Source: Paractinoplanes polyasparticus
Lineage (GTDB): Bacteria > Actinomycetota > Actinomycetes > Mycobacteriales > Micromonosporaceae
Length of the DNA: 64,000 nt
Direction of reading: 5' to 3'
Assembly (NCBI RefSeq): GCF_019710575.1
Contig: NZ_JAHWFK010000013.1
Coordinates: 62,001 to 126,000 of the forward strand
Position 1 is the stretch's first letter, and each line of letters opens with the position of its first letter. A program made the position numbers and the translations under genes. Shown here one piece after another: positions 7,456 to 16,296 of the stretch. Under the pieces are notes generated by a model that was not told the origin of the DNA, did not search any database, and saw nothing but the letters and a program-made list of their open reading frames with translations.

Positions 7456-7659
7456 GTGCAGAACACAGTCGACACGGCCGCCGAACGTTTGACGCGTCGA
7501 CGTCGAGGTCGACTGGAAACCGGCACCCGTCAGCTTGTCCCGCTACGACGACGAGGCTCCCTATTGGGGTGGCTCGACGGCGGCCACGAGAGGATCTGCT
7601 GGACGGAGACGCCGCGTATCCTCGGAGCCTTCGGCGGTACGCTCATCACCACCGACTGA
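7456..7659 (+). pseudogene. small gene with two compensating frameshifts
   Basis: The frame open from GTG 7456 to TGA 7659 (67 codons) ends WLDGGHERICWTETPRILGAFGG. High third-position GC holds in this frame up to about 7490 and again after about 7565. Between them the coding-like frame is the neighbouring one, reading VDVEVDWKPAPVSLSRYDDE, while the annotated frame there gives an arginine-rich string. I infer one indel near 7490 and an opposite one near 7565, so the protein is either scrambled in its middle or the sequence has two errors. The family is not recognised. Confidence 0.4.
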
Positions 7660-7680
7660 CAACCACGCGAGGTGGCCGTA

Positions 7681-8211
7681 ATGACCGGTCCGCGTCGCCG
7701 GTCAAATCACCGGCGACGGCTGATGTCCGTCGGCGTCGTTACGGCCGCCGTCGCTGTGCCCTCTGCTGTCGTGGCATGGTCGCCCTGGTCGACCACGCTG
7801 CCGGTGATCGATGGCGGATACTCGTGGTGTCCCGGAATACCGGAGTCACCGACCGCGACACCCGCCGCCGGACCTCTGGTTCCGGATGAGCGGTACCTCA
7901 GCGTGCAGCTGTGTCCCGGCGCCACGTCACCCTCGGGCGAACGCACCGCGATCCGTACGATCAGCAGCCGCACGTCGGCCGAGATCGTGGCCCGCCTCAA
8001 CGACCTTCCCAGCGAGCCGCCCGCGGCCGACTGTTCCGCCCGGCCCGCCGGCGGAAGTGTCGCCTTGGTTCTGAAGGGCGAGAACCCACCGGTGGTGGTG
8101 CACCTGGACACCGGCCCGTGCGGATCCGTCCGACGCGACGGCGTCGTCCGTTACGGCGCCGGCGAACTGCATCGGTACGCCGCCGCACTGCTCGAGAGCA
8201 ACGGCGGATAG
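7681..8211 (+). CDS. putative secreted or membrane-anchored protein, unknown
   Basis: A 176-residue protein that begins with a twin-basic N-terminus (GPRRRSNHRRR) and a hydrophobic stretch (about 14-33), which suggests a signal peptide or anchor. The mature part contains several cysteines (SWCPG, QLCPG, DCSARP, GPCGS) that could form disulfides. The ATG at 7681 is preferred because GAGGTGG sits five bases upstream; a GTG three codons earlier lies inside that ribosome site. No family is recognised. It follows the frameshifted small gene by 21 bp. Confidence 0.65.
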   Translation: MTGPRRRSNHRRRLMSVGVVTAAVAVPSAVVAWSPWSTTLPVIDGGYSWCPGIPESPTATPAAGPLVPDERYLSVQLCPGATSPSGERTAIRTISSRTSAEIVARLNDLPSEPPAADCSARPAGGSVALVLKGENPPVVVHLDTGPCGSVRRDGVVRYGAGELHRYAAALLESNGG

Positions 8212-8224
8212 CGACTGCTCAGGG

Positions 8225-8308
8225 TGCCCGGGGCGGGTCTCGAACCCGCACGCCTGCGTGAGGCAGCCGCTTTTAAGGCGGCCGTGTCTGCCGTTCCACC
8301 ACCCGGGC
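8225..8308 (-). tRNA. tRNA-Leu (UAA anticodon), bldA-type
   Basis: On the minus strand the acceptor GCCCGGG pairs with CCCGGGC, the anticodon stem GCCGC/GCGGC closes the loop CTTAAAA with anticodon UAA, a class II variable arm (TGCCTCACGCAGGC) follows and the T-loop is TTCGAGA. Total length is 84 with discriminator A; CCA is not encoded. This tRNA reads the rare UUA codon, and in Streptomyces its counterpart is bldA. Confidence 0.95.
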
Positions 8309-8311
8309 GGG

Positions 8312-8345
8312 CCTGGGGGCGCTACCGTGCGGCAGCGCTCCCAGG
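8312..8345 (-). terminator. hairpin between ndh and tRNA-Leu
   Basis: CCTGGGGGCGCT (8312-8323) and AGCGCTCCCAGG (8334-8345) form a 12-bp stem with a single G-U type mismatch and a 10-base loop. It lies after the NADH dehydrogenase stop (8384) and just before the tRNA 5' end (8308). It may terminate ndh, or mark a processing point if both are on one transcript. Confidence 0.55.
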
Positions 8346-8383
8346 ACACCTTATAAGTCCGGAGGGCAGGACGGGGTACCGCC

Positions 8384-9742
8384 TCAGCGGGACCCGGCGC
8401 CCACCTTGTCGCGGCCGGGCTGGGCCGGAACCGGCGGGGTCACCTCGGTGAACTCCTCACGCGGGGCGTGCAGCTGGTTGAGGGCCACCGTCTCGCGCTT
8501 GAACAGCATGGCGAGCGTCCAGTCGGCGACCACCCGGGCCTTGCGGTGGAAGGACGGGATGTGGCTCACGTGGTACGAGCGGTGCATGAACCACGCGGGC
8601 CAGCCCTTGACCTTGATGCCGTAGACGTGCGCGACACCCTTGCCGAGGCCGAGGCCGGCGACGCTGCCGATGTACTTGTGCTTGTACTCCTTGGGCTCGC
8701 CGCCGAGGACGACCTGCCGGATGTTGTCGGCGAGCACCTTGGCCTGCCGCACGGCGTGCTGAGCGCTCGGCGAGCACCAGCCGCCGGGGTTGGTGAGGTC
8801 GGGCACCTGGGCGCTGTCGCCGGCGCTCCACGCGCCCTCGAGCACGTTGCCGTCGCTGTCGGCCACCTGCAGGGTGGGCAGGCAGTTGACGTGTCCCTTG
8901 GGGCCGCGGGGCAGGTCGGTGTGGTCGAGCATCGGCGACGGCTTCACGCCGGCCGTCCAGACCAGGGTCTCGGCCCGGAACTCGTCGCCGTCGGAGAGCA
9001 CGATCTCGCCGTCGACGCAGGATTCGAGCCGGGTGTCCAGGCGCAGCGAGATGCCGCGCTTGTCGAGCTGGCGGGCCGCGTACGCGCCCATCTTGGGGCC
9101 GACCTCGGGCAGGATCCGGTTGGTCGCCTCGACCAGGATGAACTTCAGCTCGCCCTTGTCGAGTTCCGGGTAGTACTGCATGGCGTCGCGGACGACGTCC
9201 TCCATCTCGGCCAGCGCCTCGATGCCGGCGAAGCCGCCGCCGACGAAGACGAAGGTCAAGGCGGCCTTGCGGACCTCGGGGTCGGGCGTGACGGCCGCGA
9301 CGTCGAGCTGGTCGAGGATGTGGTTACGCAGATAGATGGCCTCACCGATGGTCTTGAGACCGATGCCGCGCTCGCTCAGGCCGGGGATCGGCAGCGTACG
9401 CGAAACCGAGCCCGGGGCCACGATGATGTGGTCGTAGCTCATCTCGGTGGCCGGGCCCTCGATGGGCTGGATGGTCACCGTCTTGCGTGCGTGCTCCACC
9501 TTGGTGACCTCACCGGCCACCACGCGACACTTCTTGAGCTCGCGGCGGAGCGGCACGACGCTGTGCCGCGGGGAGATGTTGCCGGCCGCCGCCTCGGGGA
9601 GGAACGGCTGGTACGTCATGTGCGGCTGCGGGTCGATGACTACGACCTCGGCCCGGCGCCGGTTGAGCTTCTTCGACAGGCGCAGGGCGGCGTATAGACC
9701 GACGTGCCCTGCACCGACGACGACGATGCGCTGCGGATTCAC
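8384..9742 (-). CDS. ndh: type II NADH dehydrogenase (NDH-2)
   Basis: A 452-residue FAD-containing membrane-associated NADH:menaquinone oxidoreductase. It has the N-terminal FAD Rossmann motif VVVGAGHVGLYAAL, the NADH-binding VFVGGGFAGIEALAE, and the FAD-contacting AWSAGDSAQVPD. It is not proton pumping. The GTG at 9742 is chosen because it starts directly before the first beta strand; a further-upstream TTG overlaps the -35 box and cannot be the start. The hydrophobic C-terminal region suits membrane attachment. Confidence 0.9.
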   Translation of the reverse strand: MNPQRIVVVGAGHVGLYAALRLSKKLNRRRAEVVVIDPQPHMTYQPFLPEAAAGNISPRHSVVPLRRELKKCRVVAGEVTKVEHARKTVTIQPIEGPATEMSYDHIIVAPGSVSRTLPIPGLSERGIGLKTIGEAIYLRNHILDQLDVAAVTPDPEVRKAALTFVFVGGGFAGIEALAEMEDVVRDAMQYYPELDKGELKFILVEATNRILPEVGPKMGAYAARQLDKRGISLRLDTRLESCVDGEIVLSDGDEFRAETLVWTAGVKPSPMLDHTDLPRGPKGHVNCLPTLQVADSDGNVLEGAWSAGDSAQVPDLTNPGGWCSPSAQHAVRQAKVLADNIRQVVLGGEPKEYKHKYIGSVAGLGLGKGVAHVYGIKVKGWPAWFMHRSYHVSHIPSFHRKARVVADWTLAMLFKRETVALNQLHAPREEFTEVTPPVPAQPGRDKVGAGSR

Positions 9743-9779
9743 CCTCGCATTGTCGCGCGTTCCGGGGTCCCCGCGCCTC

Positions 9780-9811
9780 CTGGTGTGATATACGCCAAAG
9801 CCCTTTGTCAA
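9780..9811 (-). promoter_or_regulatory. probable ndh promoter
   Basis: On the minus strand a perfect TTGACA (9811-9806) is followed, after a slightly short spacer, by an AT-rich GTATATCAC stretch and then AGGAGG. The spacing to the best -10-like TATCAC is 15 bp, so the -10 assignment is tentative. It lies about 40-65 bp upstream of the ndh GTG. Confidence 0.45.
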
Positions 9812-9841
9812 GTGCTATGACACACAAATTACCGGGATATT

Positions 9842-10405
9842 TCACGGCCTATGAATGAGGCGTGCTATCAGGAGCGTGGCGGCCGCGGCCCCGGCCAGCC
9901 CGGCCACGGTGGCGATCAGGAACGGACTGCCCACCAGCTCGGCGCTGAGTGCCAGAACGAGCACGGTGAGCACGGCCGAGATCAGGATCACGGCCAGCGC
10001 CCGGGCCACCCAGAGCCCCGGCACGTCGATGTTGACCACCGAGTCGTACGGCAGAACCGCCGCGAGAGCCGTGAGCGAATGCCCCAGATAGAGCGCCGCG
10101 GCGATGGCCAGCACCCGCCACAACACGACCGGCGAGTCCCGGAAGGTGGTGTCGAGCACCCACCCGGTGATCACCGTCAGGGCGGCGAAGGTGGCGCCGC
10201 GCCCCCGCGGAGCGAACGCCGGATAGAGGGCGACCGCCACCAGCGGCACCGAGTACTGCGTGGCGAACAGCTCGAACGGCCAGGCCACCGACATCGCCAC
10301 CACTCCGCACAGGCCGATGGCGCAGCGCACCAGGAACGGCAGCACGGTGGCCCGGGACAAGGCACGGCGCGCGCTCCCGGCCCGGCGGGTGATCATCGCG
10401 AGCAT
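9842..10405 (-). CDS. polytopic membrane protein of the MoxR/DUF58 operon
   Basis: A 187-residue protein with about five hydrophobic segments (for example LPFLVRCAIGLCGVVAMSVAW and AVILISAVLTVLVLALSAELV). No catalytic motif is visible. Its ATG at 10405 overlaps the TGA of the DUF58 gene by one base (TGATG), so it is the last cistron of the operon and translationally coupled. Function unknown. Confidence 0.8.
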   Translation of the reverse strand: MLAMITRRAGSARRALSRATVLPFLVRCAIGLCGVVAMSVAWPFELFATQYSVPLVAVALYPAFAPRGRGATFAALTVITGWVLDTTFRDSPVVLWRVLAIAAALYLGHSLTALAAVLPYDSVVNIDVPGLWVARALAVILISAVLTVLVLALSAELVGSPFLIATVAGLAGAAAATLLIARLIHRP

Positions 10406-11754
10406 CAACGCCCCCGAGGGGCCGAGGCGAGCCGGGACACGTCGCGCAGCACCAGGTCGAGGCTGCCCGCGCCGGCCCAGTCGACGACCGGGACGCCGTG
10501 TTCGCGCAGTCGGCCCAGCACGTTGCCCCGCTCGAGGTGCCACAGCCGGGTGGCCACCGGCGTCCACGGGCCGCGCACCTCGGGCGCCGCACCCACCGGC
10601 AGCGTGTCGACGGCGACCACGTAGCGGCCGAACTGGGCCAGCGAGGCCAGCATGTCGGCCGAGCGCGGGTCGATCAGCGGGGTGAGCACCATGACCAGCG
10701 CGTCGGACGACACGTGATGGGCGCCGAAGTCGTGCTCGTGCTCGATCGGGTCGGCCCGCACGTCGAGCAGCCACTCGAGCACCGTCAGGTATTGGCGGCG
10801 CCCGGTGGCGGGGCGCAGGCGGCGGGCCGAGGCGCCGAACTCGAGCAGCGAGACCCGGTCGCCGCGCTGCAAATAGTGCTCGGCGATCGCGGCCGCGGCC
10901 CGGACGGTGGTGTCGAGCACCGAGGCGCTGCCGCCGATCCCGCCCGAGAGGCCCACCTCGCCCAGCACGTCGAGCAGCAGCACCACCTCGGCGTCGCGGT
11001 CGGACAGCGTCGAGGCGACGTGCAGGTCACGCGTACGCAGGGAGACCCGCCAGTCGATGCGGCGCAGCCGGTCGCCGGGGGCGAAGGGGCGCACGCCCGC
11101 GAGCTCGCCGCCCTCTCCCATGCGCCGGGATCGGTGCGCGCCGACCAGGCCCGCGGCGGCCGGCATGGCCTCGATCGCGTTGAACGGGTCGGTGACCGGA
11201 TAGACCCGCACGCCGTGGGCCGGGGTGAGCACCGGACGGCAGGCGAGCAGGCCGCCGCAGGCGGCGACCCGGGCCGCGGCCGGGCCGACGTCCTGCCGGC
11301 CCCAGCGCAGCGCGTCGCCGGCCAGGTCGACCGCGGCCCACCCGTCGGCCGCCACGGCCAGGGCGAAGGGCCGGTCGGCGTGCTCCAGCTTCAGCCAGCG
11401 CGACGTGCGGGTGCGCACGACCACCAGGTCGTACGGGATGCGGTCGGGGTTGGTGACGGTCACCGAGGCGCTGACCTGGCCGCCCTCGACGAGCAGCTCC
11501 TCGTCGGCGTCGATGGTGAGCTCGGGGGTGGCCCTGGGCATCCGGCGCAGGTGGATGGCCGCGCCGATCGCGAACGGCGCGGCCAGCAGCACCAGATCGA
11601 CCCGGCCCAGCGCGACGCCGAGCACCAGCAGCAGGCCGGTGAGCAGCACAGCGCGGCCCAGCGCGCGGGTCGGCGCCCAGGCCGGGCCGTTGCCGGTCTC
11701 GGCCGACGCGGCCGGCGGCACGGCTCGGCGCAGCAGCGGCTCGGGCACGGTCAC
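10405..11754 (-). CDS. DUF58 domain protein (vWA-like, MoxR partner)
   Basis: A 449-residue protein: two hydrophobic segments near residues 30-75, a beta-rich middle region, then the DUF58 signature GVRPFAPGDRLRRIDWRVSLRT and a vWA-like domain with DVLGEVGLSGG and LVMVLTPLID. DUF58 proteins are genetically linked to MoxR ATPases and are thought to be assembly or maturation partners. The GTG start overlaps the MoxR stop by 4 bp. The target complex is unknown. Confidence 0.87.
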   Translation of the reverse strand: MTVPEPLLRRAVPPAASAETGNGPAWAPTRALGRAVLLTGLLLVLGVALGRVDLVLLAAPFAIGAAIHLRRMPRATPELTIDADEELLVEGGQVSASVTVTNPDRIPYDLVVVRTRTSRWLKLEHADRPFALAVAADGWAAVDLAGDALRWGRQDVGPAAARVAACGGLLACRPVLTPAHGVRVYPVTDPFNAIEAMPAAAGLVGAHRSRRMGEGGELAGVRPFAPGDRLRRIDWRVSLRTRDLHVASTLSDRDAEVVLLLDVLGEVGLSGGIGGSASVLDTTVRAAAAIAEHYLQRGDRVSLLEFGASARRLRPATGRRQYLTVLEWLLDVRADPIEHEHDFGAHHVSSDALVMVLTPLIDPRSADMLASLAQFGRYVVAVDTLPVGAAPEVRGPWTPVATRLWHLERGNVLGRLREHGVPVVDWAGAGSLDLVLRDVSRLASAPRGR

Positions 11755-12776
11755 GCCGTGGTGTGGCCGGACGCGTACGTGGGCAGGGCGCCGCTGGCCG
11801 GCGCCGGAGTGGCCTGGAGAACCTCGTCGACCACGAAGGACGGGTCGACGCGGCGCAGCCACATCTCGGGGCGCAGCGTGATGCGGTGGGCCAGCGCGTT
11901 TCCGGCCACGTCCTTCACGTCCTCGGGGACCACGAAATCGCGCCCGGCCATCGCGGCCCGCGCCCGGGACAGCAGCAGCAGGGCGAGCGAGCCGCGCGGC
12001 GACGAGCCGACCAGCACCGAGGGGTGCTCGCGGGTGGCCGCGGTGAGCGACACGATGTAGCGGCCGATCGAGTCCTCCACGGTGACCTCCTCGAGCGCGG
12101 CCTGCATCGACTGCAGCGTGCGCGCGTCGACCACCGGCGTCAGGAAACTTTCTTCCTGGCGACGATTCATGCGGCGCTGCAGGACCTCCCACTCCTCCTC
12201 GGCGGTCGGGTAGCCGAAGGACACCCGGAGCATGAACCGGTCGAGCTGGGCCTCGGGCAGCGGGTACGTGCCCTCGTACTCGATGGGGTTGGCCGTGGCG
12301 AGAACGTGGAACGGCGGGTCGAGGCGGTAGGTGACGCCCTCGACCGAGACCTGCTTCTCCTGCATGGCCTCGAGCAGCGCGGACTGGGTCTTGGGCGGCG
12401 TCCGGTTGATCTCGTCGGCCAGCAGCATGTTGGTGAAGACCGGACCGGCCCGGAAGGCGAAGTCGCCCTTGCGCTGGTCGTACAGGAACGAGCCGGTCAC
12501 GTCGGCCGGCAGCAGGTCGGGCGTGAACTGCAGGCGGCGGAAGTCGAGACCGAGCGCCTGCGCGAACGAGCGGGCGGTCAGCGTCTTGCCCAGGCCGGGC
12601 AGGTCTTCCAGCAGCACGTGGCCGCCGGCGAGGATGCCGGCCAGCACCAGCTCGAGCGAGTCGCGCTTGCCGACCACGACGCTGCCCACCGAATCGAGCA
12701 CCGCGCCGGCCAGCCGGCCCACCTCGTACGGGGGAAGGGCCTGCACGCCTGACTCCGTCACCATGGCACCTTTCAT
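11751..12776 (-). CDS. MoxR-family AAA+ ATPase
   Basis: A 341-residue AAA+ protein with Walker A GLGKT (61-65 in LEDLPGLGKTLTARS), Walker B MLLADEINRTPPKTQSALL, sensor 1 VLATANPIEYEGTYPLPEAQLDRF, and the C-terminal lid ending at about residue 320. MoxR ATPases act as chaperones for metal-cofactor or vWA-protein assembly. It overlaps the membrane-protein gene upstream (ATGA) and DUF58 downstream (GTGA), an arrangement typical of actinobacterial MoxR-DUF58-DUF4129 operons. Confidence 0.92.
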   Translation of the reverse strand: MKGAMVTESGVQALPPYEVGRLAGAVLDSVGSVVVGKRDSLELVLAGILAGGHVLLEDLPGLGKTLTARSFAQALGLDFRRLQFTPDLLPADVTGSFLYDQRKGDFAFRAGPVFTNMLLADEINRTPPKTQSALLEAMQEKQVSVEGVTYRLDPPFHVLATANPIEYEGTYPLPEAQLDRFMLRVSFGYPTAEEEWEVLQRRMNRRQEESFLTPVVDARTLQSMQAALEEVTVEDSIGRYIVSLTAATREHPSVLVGSSPRGSLALLLLSRARAAMAGRDFVVPEDVKDVAGNALAHRITLRPEMWLRRVDPSFVVDEVLQATPAPASGALPTYASGHTTA

Positions 12777-13357
12777 AGTCGTTCCAGGACGTCCACGTAG
12801 GACTCCAGGTCGCGCGCCCGCAGCCGGGGGCGGCCCCAGTCGTGCAGCGCGGCCCAGAGCGGGTCACCGAGCAGCTCACGGGCCCGCCGCGGGTCGGAAT
12901 GGCGGGTGATGCCGTGTTGCAGCCGCAGCCGTTCGTCGGCGAGCTCGGCCAGCACCGGCAGAACGGTACGCGCATACGATTCGTCGTCGGCCTGCGCCCG
13001 CTCGAGACTGCGCTCCCACCGGCGCACGGCGGCGCGCATCGAATCGGTGCCGGCTGTCCCGTCGGAGCTGCCGCCCCGCACGGAGCGCCGGGGCGTGGGC
13101 GGCGGGCGGACCTCGGCCACGGCCAGCAGCACCAGCCGCAGCCCGGCCAGCGCGGCCACCACGAACAGGATCGAGATCTGGGTGTCGGCCGCACGCAGCA
13201 CCGCCACCACGACCGCGGTGGCCAGGCCGATCAGCAGCACGTTGCGCAGCACCCAGCCCACCCACGAGCGCTCGCGCGGCGGCGGGGCGGGCTCGTCGGC
13301 GACCGGGATCTCCTCCCGCTGGCCGCCGAAGAGATCGTCGAGGCCACCGCCGCTCAC
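12773..13357 (-). CDS. two-helix membrane protein of the MoxR operon
   Basis: A 194-residue protein with an acidic N-terminus (GGGLDDLFGGQREEIPVADE), two adjacent hydrophobic segments (about 30-55 and 60-82), then a basic, helix-rich cytoplasmic domain containing TVLPVLAELADERLRL. It is conserved by position between DUF4129 and MoxR genes, but I recognise no named domain. GTG start with a 4-bp overlap to the upstream stop and ATGA overlap to moxR. Confidence 0.78.
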   Translation of the reverse strand: MSGGGLDDLFGGQREEIPVADEPAPPPRERSWVGWVLRNVLLIGLATAVVVAVLRAADTQISILFVVAALAGLRLVLLAVAEVRPPPTPRRSVRGGSSDGTAGTDSMRAAVRRWERSLERAQADDESYARTVLPVLAELADERLRLQHGITRHSDPRRARELLGDPLWAALHDWGRPRLRARDLESYVDVLERL

Positions 13358-14040
13358 GCGCTGACCCCCGCGCCGAGGTCGGCCCGCAGCCGTTCGAGGG
13401 CCGAGCGGGCCTGGCTGCGCATCTGGTCGTCGACCGTGTGCGTGGCGTAGCGGGCCTGGCGGTAGACCTCGAGCAGGGCGGCCAGCACCCGGGCGTCGAC
13501 CTGTTGCTCGCGCAGCAGGCGGCCGACCAGGTCGGTCGGGCTGTCGCCGGGGTGACGCGGCGTGCCGGCGGCCGCAGCGGCCTGTTCCAGGCGGACCCAG
13601 CAGGCGATCACGGCGCGGCGCGGGTCGCGGTCGGTGTCGGAGAGCTCTTCCAGGCCGGCGTCGAGCGCGGCGACCAGTTCCTCGGCCGTGCGGGGCTGGT
13701 TGTCGCGGCGCCGGCGGCGGTTGTTCTTGCCGGAGCGCCGGCGGCGGTCGCGCACCAGGGAGTAGAGCAGCAGGCCGACGACGACCAGGACGATCAGGCC
13801 GACGACGACCAGGGCCACCTTGTCGATCCAGTCGGGCAGGCCCCGGGCCGGCTCGGGCGGGGGCGGCGGCGATTGGAACGACGGCGTCGCGGTGGGCAGC
13901 AGCGGCGCCCGGCCCGCCGGCTCGTCGCGGGCGATCTGGTCGAGCTGGGGTTCGGATCTGGTCGCGGCCAGAGCGGTGGCGCAGAGCAGCACGAGGACGG
14001 CGACCAGGGGCCACCACCGCCGCACCACTGCGAGAGCCAT
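13354..14040 (-). CDS. DUF4129 membrane protein
   Basis: A 228-residue protein with an N-terminal hydrophobic signal or anchor (WWPLVAVLVLLCATALAA), a proline-rich linker, a second transmembrane segment (about 90-112) followed by an RRRRR cluster, and the C-terminal DUF4129 region (RTAEELVAALDAGLEEL and RHPGDSPTDLVGRLLREQ). The DUF4129 family is usually found at the end of transglutaminase-like proteins or, as here, alone in MoxR operons. First cistron of the operon; start is the ATG at 14040. Confidence 0.83.
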   Translation of the reverse strand: MALAVVRRWWPLVAVLVLLCATALAATRSEPQLDQIARDEPAGRAPLLPTATPSFQSPPPPPEPARGLPDWIDKVALVVVGLIVLVVVGLLLYSLVRDRRRRSGKNNRRRRRDNQPRTAEELVAALDAGLEELSDTDRDPRRAVIACWVRLEQAAAAAGTPRHPGDSPTDLVGRLLREQQVDARVLAALLEVYRQARYATHTVDDQMRSQARSALERLRADLGAGVSA

Positions 14041-14050
14041 CAGTTCGGTC

Positions 14051-14788
14051 CTAAGTACGAGCCAGCCGCTTCGCTTCGGCGAAGACGTCGTCGAGCATGG
14101 CCGGGGTGAGCTTACCGGTGAAGGTGTTCTGCTGGCTGACGTGGAAGCACCCGAGCAGATCGGGCACACCCGGTTGGCTGACGAGCCGCCCGTGGCCGAA
14201 CTTCGGCCGGGGCACGGGCGGCCTGACGCCGTACACGTGGGTCATCGCCGGCCACCACGCCTGCCAGGCGAAAGCGCCCAGCGCGACCACCACCCGCACG
14301 GTCGGGCGGATCAGTTCCAGCTCGCGGTGCAGCCAGGGCGCGCAGGTGTCGCGCTCGGCCGGCAGCGGTTTGTTGTCGGGCGGGGCGCAGCGGACGGCGG
14401 CGAAGATGCGCAGATTGGTCAGCGCGAGACCGTCGTCGGCCGACACGCTGGTGGGCTGGTTGACCAGCCCGGCCCGGTGCAGCGCGGCGAACAGCACGTC
14501 ACCCGAGCGGTCGCCGGTGAAGATGCGGCCGGTGCGGTTACCGCCGTGCGCGGCCGGGGCCAGCCCGAGGATGGCGATCTCGGCGTCACCCGGGCCGAAG
14601 CCGGGGACCGGGCGGCCCCAGTAGTGCTGGTCGCGGAAGGCGGCCCGCTTGGTGAGCGCGACCTCCTCACGCCAGGCGACCAGGCGCGGACAGGCGAAAC
14701 AGTCCGCGATCCCGGCGTCCAGCACGCTGAGCGACGCTGCGGCGGCCGCCGCAGCGGAGACCTCTTCGGGCGTACGCGAAATTCCCAC
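14051..14788 (-). CDS. uracil-DNA glycosylase, family 5 (UdgB-like)
   Basis: A 245-residue DNA repair enzyme that excises uracil. The substrate motif [19 protein letters not shown] fits family 4/5 enzymes, and the alanine-rich GLAPAAHG without an acidic residue fits family 5. Cysteines placed for a 4Fe-4S cluster are seen in [20 protein letters not shown] and ERDTCAPWL. Motif 2 is [18 protein letters not shown] start at 14788. The 3' end is 11 bp from the DUF4129 start on the same strand, so it may be the operon leader. Confidence 0.85.
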   Translation of the reverse strand: MGISRTPEEVSAAAAAAASLSVLDAGIADCFACPRLVAWREEVALTKRAAFRDQHYWGRPVPGFGPGDAEIAILGLAPAAHGGNRTGRIFTGDRSGDVLFAALHRAGLVNQPTSVSADDGLALTNLRIFAAVRCAPPDNKPLPAERDTCAPWLHRELELIRPTVRVVVALGAFAWQAWWPAMTHVYGVRPPVPRPKFGHGRLVSQPGVPDLLGCFHVSQQNTFTGKLTPAMLDDVFAEAKRLART

Positions 14789-14818
14789 CCCGACAGCAAA
14801 ACACCCCGGCCGGGGTCG

Positions 14819-15241
14819 TCAGGCCTGGGGCCGCAGGCAGAGCACGTAGCCGTCGCCCGCGCTGTTGGCGAACACGTAGAACACTTCCTCCGCCTTGAAG
14901 AACTTGTCGCAGGCCTTGCTCTGGGTCGACCCCTCGCCGTCGACCCGGGCGACCACGGTGAACTTGGCGTCGGCCGAGGCGCAGTCGACGACCTCGGCGC
15001 CGGTCTCGGTGGTGCCCTGGTCCTTCACGTCCTGGTCGGAGGCGATGCAGTCGCCCGCCTTGGCGTCGCTCGCGTCGTCCCCGCCGAGCAGCAGCGACGA
15101 CAGCGAATAGACGCCGAGCGCCACGATGATCGCGACGACCACCGCCACGATCACCCGTCCGGCGCCGCCCTTCTTCGGCGGCGCCTCGGGCCGGACGTCG
15201 GTGGCGAGCGGGAAGCCGGGGTGGTCAACCGGGTTGGTCAC
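14819..15241 (-). CDS. LppU/SCO3897-like single-pass membrane protein
   Basis: A 140-residue protein with a short cytoplasmic head, one transmembrane helix (GRVIVAVVVAIIVALGVYSL, about 28-50) and an extracytoplasmic domain carrying four cysteines (GDCIAS, VVDCAS, KACDKF, VLCLRP) likely paired as two disulfides. This pattern matches the LppU-like family of unknown function. GTG start at 15241 behind AGAGGA. Confidence 0.75.
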   Translation of the reverse strand: MTNPVDHPGFPLATDVRPEAPPKKGGAGRVIVAVVVAIIVALGVYSLSSLLLGGDDASDAKAGDCIASDQDVKDQGTTETGAEVVDCASADAKFTVVARVDGEGSTQSKACDKFFKAEEVFYVFANSAGDGYVLCLRPQA

Positions 15242-15315
15242 AGTTGTTCCTCTCGAGTGCCGGCCGGAGGGGGTGGGGCCGGTCGCCGGGGGAACAGTAA
15301 CGACCCTGTCTGCGC

Positions 15316-16296
15316 CTACTTCGAGGGGGACGCGCTCGTGGGTGTGGGGATGGGAGCGGCCGAGGGCTCGTCCGGGGCCGGGCGCTCGTCCGGAGTCTCG
15401 GTAGCCGTCGGCTCCGGCCGGGCCGAAGCGAAGGGCGCCGCGTCCGGGCAGTACGGGTAGCCCATGCTGCGTGTGTGGTCGACCTCGCCGGTGTCCGGAT
15501 CGGTGCAGTAGGCGTTGCCGATGGTGATCGGCTGGCCGTCCTGGTCGAACAGGCGCGCGCCCGGCACCGGGCGGCCCTGGTTGTCGTACACGAAAACGTC
15601 CTGGATGTAGTCGTACGGGTTACCGCCGCTGGAATAGCCGACGTCGTTGTAACCGGTGTCGCGCACGTCGCTGTCGGCGCTGAAGAAGCCGCCGATCGCG
15701 AAGAACACCAGCACCGTCGTGCCGCCGTAGAGCGCGAGCCGCTTCCAGCCGGCCAGCTCGAAGCGGCGCCGTCCGACCGCGATCGACACGACGATGCAGC
15801 CCGCCAGCAGCACCAGCGCGACCAGTGTGCTGTTGCCGATGCGGGGCAGCAGGCCGACCTGGGTCGACTGGCCGTCCACGAAGTAGGCCAGGGCCATCGC
15901 GGCCAGGTAACCGCGCAGCACCCACCAGGCGGGTCGCAGCAGCTGAAGGAAGTCGCTCGCCTTGGGGTAGCCGAGCACGGGGCCGATCCGGACGTCGGCA
16001 CTGCCGAGCACCCGCATCACGTCGGCCCGGGCCGCGAGAAGGGGGTCGAACCGGCGCTTGGGCGGGTCGGGGAAGCCACCGACGAAGGCGGCCGCGGTGG
16101 CGCGCAACTCGGCCGCGTACGCCTCGGGGGTGCCCAGCCGGTCGGTCAGGGTGACCGTGTCCTCGGCGCGGATCTCGGCCAGGTGCTCGGGCAGATCTTC
16201 GAGCAGCTCGGCCCGGGTGGCCTCGGGCAGGTCGGCCAGCGCCGCGCGGACCCGCTCGACGTACTCGGTTATCTCGTCCTGTGCCGTGGAGTTCAC
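15316..16296 (-). CDS. HAAS-domain membrane protein regulated by PadR
   Basis: A 326-residue protein whose first 70 residues (EYVERVRAALADLPEATRAELLEDLPEHLAEI) form the HAAS signalling domain that commonly pairs with PadR regulators. Four hydrophobic segments follow (about 125-225), then an extracytoplasmic region with VFVYDNQGRPVPGARLFDQDGQ and a Pro/Thr/Ala-rich tail. The GTG at 16296 overlaps the PadR stop by 4 bp. It is probably the target or partner of that regulator. Confidence 0.82.
   Translation of the reverse strand: MNSTAQDEITEYVERVRAALADLPEATRAELLEDLPEHLAEIRAEDTVTLTDRLGTPEAYAAELRATAAAFVGGFPDPPKRRFDPLLAARADVMRVLGSADVRIGPVLGYPKASDFLQLLRPAWWVLRGYLAAMALAYFVDGQSTQVGLLPRIGNSTLVALVLLAGCIVVSIAVGRRRFELAGWKRLALYGGTTVLVFFAIGGFFSADSDVRDTGYNDVGYSSGGNPYDYIQDVFVYDNQGRPVPGARLFDQDGQPITIGNAYCTDPDTGEVDHTRSMGYPYCPDAAPFASARPEPTATETPDERPAPDEPSAAPIPTPTSASPSK

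Noticed and set aside
8312..8345. AGCGCTCCCA in the hairpin after ndh as a CebR box
   Set aside because: The 14-bp palindrome is not present; only one half matches, and the context is a stem-loop.
10405..13194. A 929-codon reverse frame that appears to fuse upstream sequence to DUF58
   Set aside because: Only the last 449 codons are DUF58; the earlier part is out of frame with the real MoxR and membrane-protein genes.
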